From Diphasiastrum complanatum (taxonomy: Eukaryota > Streptophyta > Lycopodiopsida > Lycopodiales > Lycopodiaceae), in the NCBI GenBank assembly GCA_029204225.1, contig CM055107.1, positions 44,826,507 through 44,890,506 on the forward strand: DNA of 64,000 bases, in the 5' to 3' direction. This document shows, piece after piece, positions 22,301-34,300 of this stretch. Each line of letters starts with the position of its first letter. Position 1 is the first letter of the stretch. A program made the translations under genes and the position numbers. The notes beneath the pieces are model-generated. The model was not told where the DNA came from. It did no database searches and saw nothing but the letters and a program-made list of their open reading frames with translations.

Positions 22301-25300
22301 ACTCATTTCAGAGCTTGTGACAAAAACATGAGTCAACTCAATGTGCTCAACAAAATACAAGTACATTATGCAATGGTAACAGTATCTCTATCTAAAGACT
22401 AAAATTAACCGGAAATATGGCTCTAGCCTCTACGCAATGTTATTTTTGTCTCTTTCCAATTTATCAATACATTGTTCTTCTGATGCATTCATTGATGATT
22501 TCCAAGTTCATTCAATACTAACTAAACTATCAAAAAAAGAATATTGGCCATTAGTCTTTTTTCCACCAAAAAAAAAGGAAAAAGAAATTTGCAGTCTAGG
22601 TAACCGATGGTTGACGATTTGAAACGCACATTTCAGAGCGATTTTGCAGTGGATCGTGATCCGCTACAACATTGAAACCATTCTTGAACCTTCAAGTGGA
22701 TTCTTGGTAACCGGTTGGAGATGAGCTAACCACCAATGCCTGGTCTACAAACTTCCCATAGAATAATGAACACCTCTATTTTCTTGAGTAAAATTCTAGA
22801 AACTTCATCAAAGGGGGATATTGTTTCCCTAACCATCAATGAAGTGACCAAGATTTGATAGATTGGAGCACGTCCACTTAATGAGATGCTCACCATATCT
22901 AGATCTACAACAATCTCGTCAATTGCGAATAGTTGATCCTGGCTTTCTTGATTCTTGTCAAATAGTTTTTGATAGATTCACCTCCACTCATCTTCATTCT
23001 ATGGAATTCTTGCTTCAAGAACAAAAGTCTTGTCAAGAAAATAGCTTCAAACATTCTTTGGAGCACTCCCCCATGCTTGAGACAATGAGGTTGCAACCCT
23101 TGTATGTAGTATCAAATTGTCTTATACTGCCATATAGATTAGGCAAGAAGCTTTTCATGCACTCTTGTCAAATTGTACTTGCTTCTCATTGGGTAGTTGA
23201 TGCCAATGGGTCGTAACTTTTGCACTCAAGTTTACGCAATTCATTTTATGTAGACAAGATCTCAACTAATTGCTCAAAATTGGACCTGACATTACTGGGA
23301 ACCCATTTAATCTTAATCCTTCATTTTTTCTCTGTCTATTGATACCCATATTGCATGTAATTACAAAACATAAAACAAGAATTTGCAACTCGCAACTTGC
23401 AATTGGAAATATTTCACTATCGATTCACAAATCGCAAATCGCTTCGCAATTTGCAACTTGCTACTACAACTATGCCACCACCGTAAGTTAGTCGGAATAA
23501 TTTGTTGTCCACTTTTGACATGCTAATCCTTGTTAAATCGATCATAGCTTTCCATACACCTTACAATTTGCGTAACTTTTGGTTCCCTGCAAAATTAGTA
23601 AAGTCCTTAAAGAAAATAGTTAACTTGCATTCCAAAAGAAAAAATTTCTTCATGTCTTTTTAACCCTCTATTTTCTGGTTTTTGCTTCTTTCACATGGTG
23701 GGACAACTATAATCACAAGTTGTCCTCGGGCCTAGGGCTGTCCTAAATTTTTGGAAGAAAATAAGGAAAATTTCATTATAGAATTTGCTTAAGAACTTTA
23801 CTCCACCTTTCAAACATGCCAAGTGGCAAGTAATGTGGGTGTCCTCATCTCTTACTGGCCCCCGGAGCTCGACACCATAGAATGATCACCACGTGTGTCA
23901 AAGAGCTCAAACTCTTAGCAATATGCCATGTGCTATAGATAATTCCATGATAAAGAAAGATTATTACAACCCACAGAATATATGAAAATATCCCATAAGT
24001 CTCTTGTGTGTGCGTGTAGGCACAGGCTTGAAGCCTTCTGTGCTTCCCATACGCTGTATGTGGAAATCCGTGCGACCATTTTCCATACAAAGATGAAATT
24101 TTTTATGAGATTTTTGTGTTTTGGCACTTCAATACCCGTCACATTTCACCTACCAAAGGACCCGACTATGATTTGATCGACAATTTGAAAGCCATCAATC
24201 TTTTTGAGTCTTCATTGAAAGTTTGTCTTCTCGAGCATCCAACTGCCCAATTTGTGTTAAATAGTGCTTCTTCTTGATGACTGCATCCTGCTTTGCCCCC
24301 TTCAAGTTCTCTTAACATTGGATATTCTCATTCCCACGGCTTCTACTGCACTTCGATATACTTCTGGTTCTATGCCGGTGACACCGGCATAGAACGCGTT
24401 TGAAACGTGGGGTTTTGGAAGCCAAATTTTTTTTGGGCCCTACCCCTCCAAATGGGGTCCTAGGGCCCATCTACCTAAAAAAAGACCTACACTAAGCTAC
24501 CACGAGGCTGGGACAGCTCAACCACGCCTCATAACTCCTTCACTAACTGCTCCTCCATCGTGGAGAAGAAATGCGCCCTCCTCCATTTCTTGGCAGTGAT
24601 AGAAGCTTGCTCTCCACTCCATAGTTTACCAAGATTTCTTGTAGGCAGGGGTTTTGGACCATGCTGGAGTGATTAAGAGCATCAGATCAGAGTTTTGAAG
24701 CTTGGTTGAGGAGATACAAGCAACAGGTGCAAAAAAATTGGTTTTGAGGCCACTTCAAAGAATCAAACAGTTCTCTTTGGTTACTGATTAGATTCAGCTG
24801 AGATTTGGAGGCAGTCTTCTAGACTGTAGGGCGCCCCATCCTAGCCATTCACATCACCATCTGCTTGGCTAGATTTTTTGTGAAGAGTGGTTGCAGGTTT
24901 TGGGCTTTTTGCACAATTTTCAGATCTGAACCTCACAATTTTGTCAATTTTCAGAATGCCTAAGCCAAAGTCTAATGTGTGGGAGCATGTTCTGATCATT
25001 GGGGAAGCTGGTAAGCAAGGGAAGGGTGGTGGAGGCATGAAACGGATGAAATGTCGTTATTGTGAACATCATTATCAAGGGGGGGCCTCAACGAATTGTG
25101 TCACATTTGCTTGGGACAAGGGGATGTGGAGTGGATAAATGTGAGAAAGCACCTGTCAACGTGGTGCAAGCATTGAGATTGCAATATCCAGATGCTAGTA
25201 GTAATGAGGACCAAGTTCATGAGATGGAGAATAGTCAATCCGTGAATGCTTCTACAGGGCCTACACGTAAGAGAGGTCGAGCTGCAAATAGTGCTGATTT

Positions 25301-28300
25301 GACAGCTGCATGGGCTTTAGAAAAGAAAAACAAATTTTGGATTGCTTGCAAGAAATTTTTTTATGCAAATACAATTCCTTTCAATGCAGTCAAGAGCAGA
25401 TATTTTCAAGATATGTTGAGAACTGCAGGAGAGGTTGGTGGTTCGGTGAAAGCCCCTTCTTATGAGGCTATTAGGGTGAAAGAGTTGCGAGAGGAGACAA
25501 AATTGCTTACGAGGGAGCTGCAAATGGTAAAGGATAAGTGGGTAAAATATGGGTGCACGATTGTGTGTGATGGTTGGTCTGACACACGTAGACGACCTAT
25601 CATTAACTTTGTTGCTACTAGTATCTATGGTTCCATCTTTTTATGCAGTGTGGATGCTAGTGGTTTGGAAAAATCAGGCTTGTATATCTATGAGCATTTA
25701 AAAGAAATCATTGGCAAGGTAGGAGAGCACAATGTGGTACAAGCTGTAATGGATAATGCCAACAATTGTTTGCGTGCTGGTGAGATGCTAGAGGAGTATC
25801 CAAAGATTTTTTTCACACATTGCACTTGCCATTGTCTGGATTTGCTGTTTGAGTACATTGGAGCACTAGAATGGGTAGCTCCTATTTTGCAAAAGGCACG
25901 GAAAATAGTGACTTTCATCACAGGTCATCAGAGGGTGCTAAATGTTTTTCGAAAAGTGAGCAAACGTGAGCTTTTGAAGCCGGCTCAAACACGCTTTGGC
26001 TACATCTACATTGTGCTTGCAAATCTCTTGCGGGTAAAAGTTGCCCTTAGGCGGTTGGTGGTCCATGAGGAGTGGCATAACTTGAAGTCCGCATCAACTG
26101 AGGTAGGGAGAGACATTGAGCATACAATACTTGGTCCATTATTTTGGGAGGAGGCAGAGAATATTGTGAAACCATGCAAGCCCATCCTTAAGTTGTTACG
26201 AGTTGTTGATAGAGAGGGAGCCACCATGGGATTTGTCTATGAGCTGATGGACCGGATGGTTGAGGGAATACGGTCATGTACCTCTTTTGATGCCGATCGA
26301 ATACGTGTGATAGAGAGCCTTTGCCTTGAGAGATGGGACATGATGCATTCTCCTTTACATGCTGCAGCATTCGCTTTGCATCCACAGTGGTTGGATATGG
26401 GGCAAGAGTCTGATGTCGAGGTTGACAAGGGATGGAAATTAGTTGTTGATAGATACTCGAGTGAAGAAACATTGTTAAATCAAATGGACATGTACAGGAA
26501 TGGACAAGGGACATTTGGTCGGTCAGTTGCACACTTGGCATCTCAGAGGCAGACGGGTGTGCGTTGGTGGGAGTCCTTTGGAGCCTCCACACCTGAGTTG
26601 CAAAGGTTGGCAATCAGGATACTTAGCCAGGGAAGTACGGCCTCTCCTTGTGAGAGAAATTGGAGAACCTTCTCCTTGATTCATACCAAGAGGAAAAATA
26701 GGTTGAAGCCATCCACCCTTGACATGTTGGTCTTCGTGCATTTCAATCTTCGTGTCCTTGATAAGATCAAGGCACAAGGGTTTGAGAAGATGGATCTAAC
26801 TTTGCAACAAACCGAGGAGGAGCAAGAGGAGGACCGATTGCTGGTGGTGGAGTGTTACGAGCTCGTAACCAGTGCCGAACCCTAGAGAACACAGATAGGT
26901 CAGATACCACAGTCAGGGTCGTGTCCAGCGTACATGACCAACAGGGCAAGACAGTGTGAGTAGTGTGCCCCAGCACGGTCCATAGCCATGGCGGGCCTAA
27001 CACAGCCTAGGGACCCTGTCAGCAGGATAGGGCCCCCAGTTGGGTCCCGACGTGCAGTCGGCCACGTCAGTGCCACGTGGCCGACACTTGGCAGTAGCAT
27101 GCTACCAGTCCTCACACTGGGCTAGGAGGGGCTTACTCTATATCAGGGAGTAGGCAAGGTTGGGTGGATCAGTTAGTGTTTGCCCTACTGTGGTGTTAGG
27201 ATCTATTACACGGCAAATCTTCAGGAAAAACATCTTTAAATTTAGACAATAAAGTTTCTAATTTACTGATTTTCTGCTGAATAGAACTGGAAATAGAAAC
27301 TTCAGGAATAAACTGAAAGTCACATAAGAATACCTGATGGTCTTCGTCTCCGATTAGCTGACAGAGCTCTGAATTGCAGACCATAGGGCTGGACACGACC
27401 CTGACTGTGGTATCTGACCTATCTGTGTTCTCTAGGGTTCGGCACTGGTTACGAGCTCGTAACACTACAGTGTAATAGATCCTAACACCACAGTAGGGCA
27501 AACACTAACTGATCCACCCAACCTGACATGACCAACAGGGCAAGACAGTGTGAGTAGTGTGCCCCAGCACGGTCCATAGCCATGGCGGGCCTAACACAGC
27601 CTAGGGACCCTGTCAGCAGGATAGGGCCCCCAGTTGGGTCCCGACGTGCAGTCGGCCACGTCAGTGCCACGTGGCCGACACTTGGCAGTAGCATGCTACC
27701 AGTCCTCACACTGGGCTAGGAGGGGCTTACTCTATATCAGGGAGTAGGCAAGGTTGGGTGGATCAGTTAGTGTTTGCCCTACTGTGGTGTTAGGATCTAT
27801 TACATGGAGGCTGAGAGAGCCGACATAGAAGAGGGCTTGGAGATACAGGGTATTACCCAGGCTGCTAGGGAAATTGAGACGGGCATGGCTTCCACTTCCT
27901 CTCATGCTTCTTCATCACACTTACTGAGTTGTGACGTGAGTCGTGACCCCCCGACTTACTAGTGACCAGAAAATTGAAATACAATTTATAATTTACAATT
28001 TACAACTTACAATTTAAATGACAATTCATTGTAGCTTATAAGCTATTGTACATAAAAGATAGTCCATCGATGATAGTAGTAAGTACATACTTGAATACTT
28101 CAAAGTTGACTCATGAGTCATGACACATGCACAAATCGCAATGCACACAACACATCACAGTCTCAGACATCCAAGAACTTCTTGAAATTATAAATAGTAA
28201 AGTTACAAATTGTACAGTAGTGTACTGATCATTGACAAATCACAAATTACAATTCAAGAATTAGAAGTTTAAACTTTAGTCTTTAAAGTAAAAAAGCATA

Positions 28301-31300
28301 AATAACAAGAGTTTCAAGCATAGCCTCCAAGCTCCAACCTAAGGCCTCATGAGTCACATGTATAACTATTATGCTAAAGCCTAGAAGATGCTACTATGTT
28401 GAGTACTAAGTGCTCTAGCCTCTAGCTGCCCGCCCCGAAAGTTGTCATCGTGAAGGCACTGGCATGGCCTCAGGCTCAGGGTCATCCTCCCCATCATGAG
28501 GCTCACCCTCATCCTCATCCTCACCCTCAATGGTGGATTCCTCATCTGAGTTAGAGGGACTCTCAAAGGTGTCTGAGTCCCCAACTAGATGGCTTGGACC
28601 CTCTCATGCCCTTCTAGTCCTACGTGATGCAACAGCTCGAGTGGTAGGCCCTGCACAGTGCACACAACGAAATTGGAATCGGGATTTAGGATCGACATTA
28701 TTTTTAACATACAAATTACAATTTACAATCTAGTATCTAGTATATCTACAAAGTACTAATATAAAGCAGTGAAGCAGGGAATCAGGAATTGAAATCAACC
28801 TGCAGATGCTAAGGCTTCCCAATGTAGTATAGCATACACATCCTCCTCCTATTGTGATCTTGGAACCTTTGCCACATCGATTTCATCAGAATTAACCTAT
28901 AGGATTAAGCCAGGATCTCGATTTTAAGTACTGGTAATTGATTTCAAAAAAAATAGCAAATTTAAACGTTGAAGCCTAAAGGTTCTTAGTCCAAACTCTA
29001 GACAAATCATGGTAGAATCTACAGAATTTAGATTACTTGTATGGGCTCCTTGGTCTCCCTTAGCTTCTTTAGAAGTCGTAGGTTGGCATGCACAAACGCC
29101 AACCTCTCTCCAACTGCATAGTAGAAAGTCTATTCCTCCTCGTCGTATGAATCAGAGACAACACACTCCAATTTCTCTCGCATGCAACTATTGCATAGTC
29201 TTGTGAGAGCACATGGATGGCAAGCCTTTGCGACTTGGGAACATCATTCCCATACTTCATCCACCATAAAACAGGGCGCAATTGCCCTTGCCTCAACTGA
29301 GCACCTAGACGCCCGGAATCAAGGCCCTCGGTCCTGAACATTCAACGTTCAACACCATTCAAAATAGCAAATACTAAATACTTGTTACTAACTCAAACTT
29401 CCGTACATGCTACATAGATGAAATTTGTATCATGATGGCACTAAGTAATAAGTTATAACTACCAAGTACTAGCTAGTAGCTTGTAATTACTAAGTACATA
29501 CCTAAATACATTCAAGTCATCCATGAGTTCATCTTGATCCCTAGGATTACGATAGACAGAGGAGACGTAGGAATGCCATCCTTGCTTGAGCTATCGATCA
29601 TGCAATTGATTCTCCCTCCTCCATCGTGGATGAAGCAAGGTAGTCATGGCATGCAGAGGTTGATGGAACAACTACCACCTATCTAGAAATAGGCCCCTTA
29701 CTTCTTCTAGCCTGCAAACAATCAAGAGTGAACATTCACGTCTCAAGAACCCAGATTCTAATTTCCGATTATCAATATCAAAATTGCAAATACTCATTAC
29801 TATTAACTAGTCATGAATGTTCAATGAAGAATCAACTTTCGACGTAGTAATATACCTGTCAGCATCTAAGTTATGGACTCGGCTCATTACATTCGCCGCG
29901 TCCATTTACATTTACTTTACTTTATGCATAAGCAGGCCTTGGGCCCTTTTTATTCATTGGTGACACTTAGACTATGGTTGGCCTTTGGCCTTATTATTCA
30001 TTATTGGGCCATTTGGACATATTACTAGAAAGTGGGGGCCTTCTTGGAGGGCGCACTATTATCCCTCCCATATGGGCCCTAGCCACCGGAAGCTTCCTTT
30101 TAGTAGGCTATAAGTAGGGAAACTGTGTCATTTGTTATTCAGCTGATGATATTGATCTCTCTCTTTAGTCTCCTTAATCTCTCTCTTTCTTGCTTTCTAG
30201 GGTTAAGTCTTGCTTATGTGCTGCTTTCATAGCTTAGCTCTAGATCAGTTGTGGCTCTATTCGTAACTTGGTATCAGAGCACTTTCCTGTGCACCACTTT
30301 ATCAGAGAATTTTTTTTTCCCTCCATAGCTGTCCTGTCAGCCCTGCTCCATCGCTGCCCCTGCTTTGTTCTTCTCCTGTCAGCTCTGCTACATCGCTGCC
30401 CTATTCTCCTTCCTGCTGCCCAGCGCTGCTCCACCATTCCTCTCCTTGCTACCTATCGCTGTCCCTGCCCCTAATTGGACCCCCTTGCTGCCCTGCCTTA
30501 TTCTATTCCCTATCCATCACTGCCCCAGCCTTCACTCGTCACTTTCACCCGTGCTTTTCTCCGTTTGCTGCAATATTTCACAGCTTATCACAAGGCTGTC
30601 CAGCGCCCAACCTCATCCAAAAATCGCACAATTTCGTATCCGTTTGCTATCCCGAATTGCCAAATTCCTTCAGGCTGTTCATCGCTGCCCCAGACCTTCC
30701 AAGTTGTCACTTTCACCTATTCTTTTATCCGTTTGCAGCCATATTTCACAGCTTATCAAAAGGCTTCCCACCAGCGCCCATTCTCAACCAAAATTTCACG
30801 AAATTCCGCCTCTGTTTGATATTCCAATTTGTCACTTGCCTCCTGGCTGTCCAGCGCATTTTTACAGCCTTCATTTTCACTTTTTTCATTTGCTGATCCT
30901 TGGTAACCAATTCGTCGAGTTCTTCGGCGAATTGCTCCTGTTCTTCCATTTCCATGGGTTCTTTCCCTTTACTGTAAGCCAAGGCTTCTGTTTCAAGTTC
31001 GTCGATGCCTCTCTCCGGGGGTTGATCAGGTCCCTGAGGAGTGGTCATTTTCAGAACTGAAAGAGAAGTACCTTAACTTCTGTCTGAAAAATAGGAAAGA
31101 GATTGACTGAACTGGAAAACAAAAGTAGATTACTTAGCTCTTTCTTAGGACTGTACTTCCAGAGAGAAAAGCAAGAAACCCCCTTAGTTCGTCCGCCAGT
31201 GTCCAATCCGTCTTCTTAAGCTGCATGCAATCAGGTGAAGGTAATCTGGGAGTTGGGAATTACAAGAAAAATCAGATTCGAACCACCCGCTACCCTTGCT

Positions 31301-34300
31301 GCCAGAGATGTTGGTCTGCTGTTCCAAAAACTCAGGTTTGAAATCACCAAATCAATCTGAAGATCTGGATTCCAAGAAGATAGTAGGTCGCTGGTTTGAA
31401 CCTAACCTGACCACTACCTCTGATCTGGAAAATTCGGATTTAAAGCTATAATTTACAAAGCAAAATCCGAAACCTATGGGGAAAACCCTCTCTGACTGGA
31501 AAACAGTCTAGCTGCCCAAAGAACTTCTGATTTGAGGCCCCAAAAAGCTCTCACAAATCCCAATTCAGAGGAGAACTACCAGCGCTCGACCTGCACCAGA
31601 TTTCCTCTTGAAAATCCGCCCTAATCTATCCAGATTGGTCTGAATTTACAGACAGCTGATCTTTCAGCGCTGGACCTGTTTGCAACTTTCTACTCCAAAT
31701 CCGCTCAGCAATCCACAATTTACTCACAAAAAACAGGGGTAGATCCCTGGTTTTCCAGCGCTAAGTCTATACATGAAATTCTGCTCAGAACAAGTGAGAA
31801 TCTCGTGAAACTTTGACCAGTAGAAAGCTATTCCTATAGCGCTGGCCTTGCTCTACCTCTGAAATTTTTCCAAGATTATGAGCACTCTATCTACTTTCTC
31901 CACTGCTCCTACTAAGCTCCCAAAGAAGGAGATGGCTCTGATACGAGTGTTAGAGATTTAAACACCATAGTAGAGCAAACACTAACTGAACCACCCAGCC
32001 TTGCTGTTACGAGCTCGTAACCAGTGCCGAACCCTAGAGAACACAGATAGGTCAGATACCACAGTCAGGGTCGTGTCCAGCGTACATGACCAACAGGGCA
32101 AGACAGTGTGAGTAGTGTGCCCCAGCACGGTCCATAGCCATGGCGGGCCTAACACAGCCTAGGGACCCTGTCAGCAGGATAGGGCCCCCAGTTGGGTCCC
32201 GACGTGCAGTCGGCCACGTCAGTGCCACGTGGCTGACACTTGGCAGTAGCATGCTACCAGTCCTCACACTGGGCTAGGAGGGGCTTACTCTATATCAGGG
32301 AGTAGGCAAGGTTGGGTGGATCAGTTAGTGTTTGCCCTACTGTGGTGTTAGGATCTATTACACTTGCCTACTCCCTGATATGGAGCAAGCCCCTCCTAGC
32401 CCAGTGTGAGGCCTAGTAACATGCATACTGCCAAGTGTCGGCCACGTGGCTCTGTCGTGGCCGACTGCACGTTGGGACCCAACATGGGGCCCTATCCTGC
32501 TGACAAGGTCCCTAGGTTGTGTTAGGCCCGCCATGACTATGTACCGTGCCGGGGCACACTACTCATACTATCTTGCCTTGTTGGTCGTGTACACGTAGAC
32601 CCGACCCTGACTGTGGTATCTGACCTCCTGTGTTCTCTAGGGCTCGGCACTGGTTACGTGCTCATAACACTTGGACAAGGCGTCTTGGTCCTCGCTCCAT
32701 TCGGTTACGTGTACGCATTACAGGTCGTGAGTATATTGCTTTAGTTGATACTAGCAGCACTCATTCTTTTATCAGCAGTTATATCACTAGTCGGATCTGT
32801 GCTTCACCTGTTCCTGCTCCACAGCCTCTCACAGTTGAGGTTGCCAGTTCACATTCTTCTCCTAGTTCTCAGATGTTTCAGCGTTTACCATATCACATTG
32901 GACATTTTTCTAGACAGGCAAATCTTTACATTACTCCTATGGAGCGTTATGATCTTATCCTTGGTGCTGATTGGTTTGCATCTCTTGGAGCCGTTACACT
33001 GGACTTGACACAGCAGACATTGACATTTGTACAAGATGCAGTTACACACTCACTTGCTGGCATTGATTCTAGGGGAGACTTCCAGTTGATTACTGGGAAG
33101 CAGTTTATTCGCAGCCTGCTGAATGCTCATTGTGCAGCCTTATTATGTGTTTAGCGGGCAGTACCAGTTCCTCCAGTTTCTACTCCAGCAGTTGTTCCTC
33201 AGGTGATCTCTGACTTATTACATCAATATGCTTTTGTCTTTTCAGAACCTACGACGCTACCACCATTACATGACATGAACCATCATATTGACTTGCATCC
33301 TAGTTCTGCTCCTCCTTCCCGTCCCCCTTATCGTATGTCTCGATCTGAGCGTGATGAGCTTGAGCTCCATATTACTGCCTTGTTAGATCAGGGTCTCATT
33401 GTTCCTAGTCATAGGTTCTCCTTGTTAGTAAGAAAGATGGTACCAAACATCTTTGTATTGATTACAGTGCTTTAAATAAGTTGACTATTCATAATCAGTA
33501 CCCTATTCCACACATGGATGACCTCTTTGACCACCTTGGTACCTCTAAAATCTTTTCCAAGATAGACCTTCGTTCTGGATATTACCAAATCAGGTTGCAC
33601 CCTTCTGACGAACATAAGACTGCTTTTCGTACTCATCTTGGTTTATATGAATTTTGCGTGCTTCCTTTTGGTGTTACTAATGGCCCTCCTACGTTCCAGA
33701 ATGTGATGAATAACGTCATGCGTCCGCTTCTTGGTCATTGTGTCTTGGTTTATTTTGATGATATTCTTATTTTTAGCCAGTCTCTTGCTGAGCATGTTTC
33801 CCATCTTTCCTCTGTATTTCAGTTACTTGTACATCACCAGTTATTTGCTAAGTTGTCTAAATGTTCTTTTGTTGTTGCTGAGATCGAGTTTCTTGGTTAT
33901 CTTGTTTGTAATGGGCACATTCACCTGGACCCTCATAAGGTTCAGGCCATCCAGGATTGGCCTATACCAACGAATGTTCATCATGTTCGTATGTTCCTTG
34001 GGTTAGCCACTCACCTTCGTCGTCCCGTTCCTCATTTTGCCACTAGTGCAGCTCCTCTTCATGCACTTTTGAAGAAGTCTAGTACTTTTCTTTGGACTTT
34101 TGATTGTCAGTCAGCGTCTAACACTCTTCGTCGTGTTGTTGTTGATGCTGCCGTTATGTGTTTATCCCAATTTGATCAGAGGTTTCTTGTTGAGACTGAT
34201 GCTAGTAATGTTGGTTTGGGTTCTTTGCTTCGCCAGTCACAATGCATTATTGCTTATGAGTCGCGTCGTCTTCGCTCTTATGAGCAACGTTGTGCATGAG

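Larger units (their letters stand above)
26853..27804 (+). mobile_element. Rearranged Gypsy-B insertion inside the hAT gene
   Basis: Bounded by a perfect 5-bp target duplication TGGAG (26848-26852 and 27805-27809). Order: complete 358-bp LTR (26853-27210), 180-bp internal Gypsy-B fragment (27211-27390, same as 38575-38753), inverted LTR tail (27391-27464), six bases, inverted LTR head (27471-27523), and a truncated forward LTR (about 27527-27804). Nothing coding survives. Confidence 0.88.
24956..27961 (+). pseudogene. hAT transposase (BED-DUF659-hAT C-terminal), interrupted
   Basis: The ATG at 24956 follows a plausible acceptor (TTTTCAG). A BED zinc finger starts with MKCRYC. A seven-G run at 25079-25085 shifts the frame, after which SHLLG..CGVDKC supplies the remaining ligands. 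The frame 25062-26885 then stays open. It has [17 protein letters not shown] (DUF659, catalytic Asp), VMDNANN (second Asp), CTCHCLDL (CX2H), and the C-terminal dimerisation motif [15 protein letters not shown] with KRKNRL. After VVE at 26852 a Gypsy-B insertion (26853-27804) supplies a false stop. The natural C-terminus continues at 27810 with [14 protein letters not shown] and ends at TAG 27961. hAT enzymes cut and paste DNA with 8-bp target duplications. The element ends were not found. Confidence 0.88.
30896..32669 (-). mobile_element. Gypsy-B remnant: gag start, leader, 5' LTR
   Basis: Minus strand. Gag N-terminus (31048-30904) matches 40397-40250 of the full copy ([32 protein letters not shown]). 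Leader 31049-31933, primer site 31934-31946, and an LTR (31948-32004 plus 32368-32669) that was itself invaded by a solo LTR. The element is cut off at about 30896 within Gypsy-A leader. Confidence 0.85.

Noticed and set aside
26188-26613. 141-codon minus-strand open frame
   Set aside because: Antisense shadow of the hAT transposase.
26900-27115. Repeated 71-75 codon frame ([10 protein letters not shown]..) occurring five times
   Set aside because: It is a chance open frame within the Gypsy-B LTR, recurring because the LTR recurs.
30365-31060. 231-codon plus-strand open frame
   Set aside because: Low-complexity, made of the Gypsy-A leader tandem repeat and antisense Gypsy-B gag. No domain.
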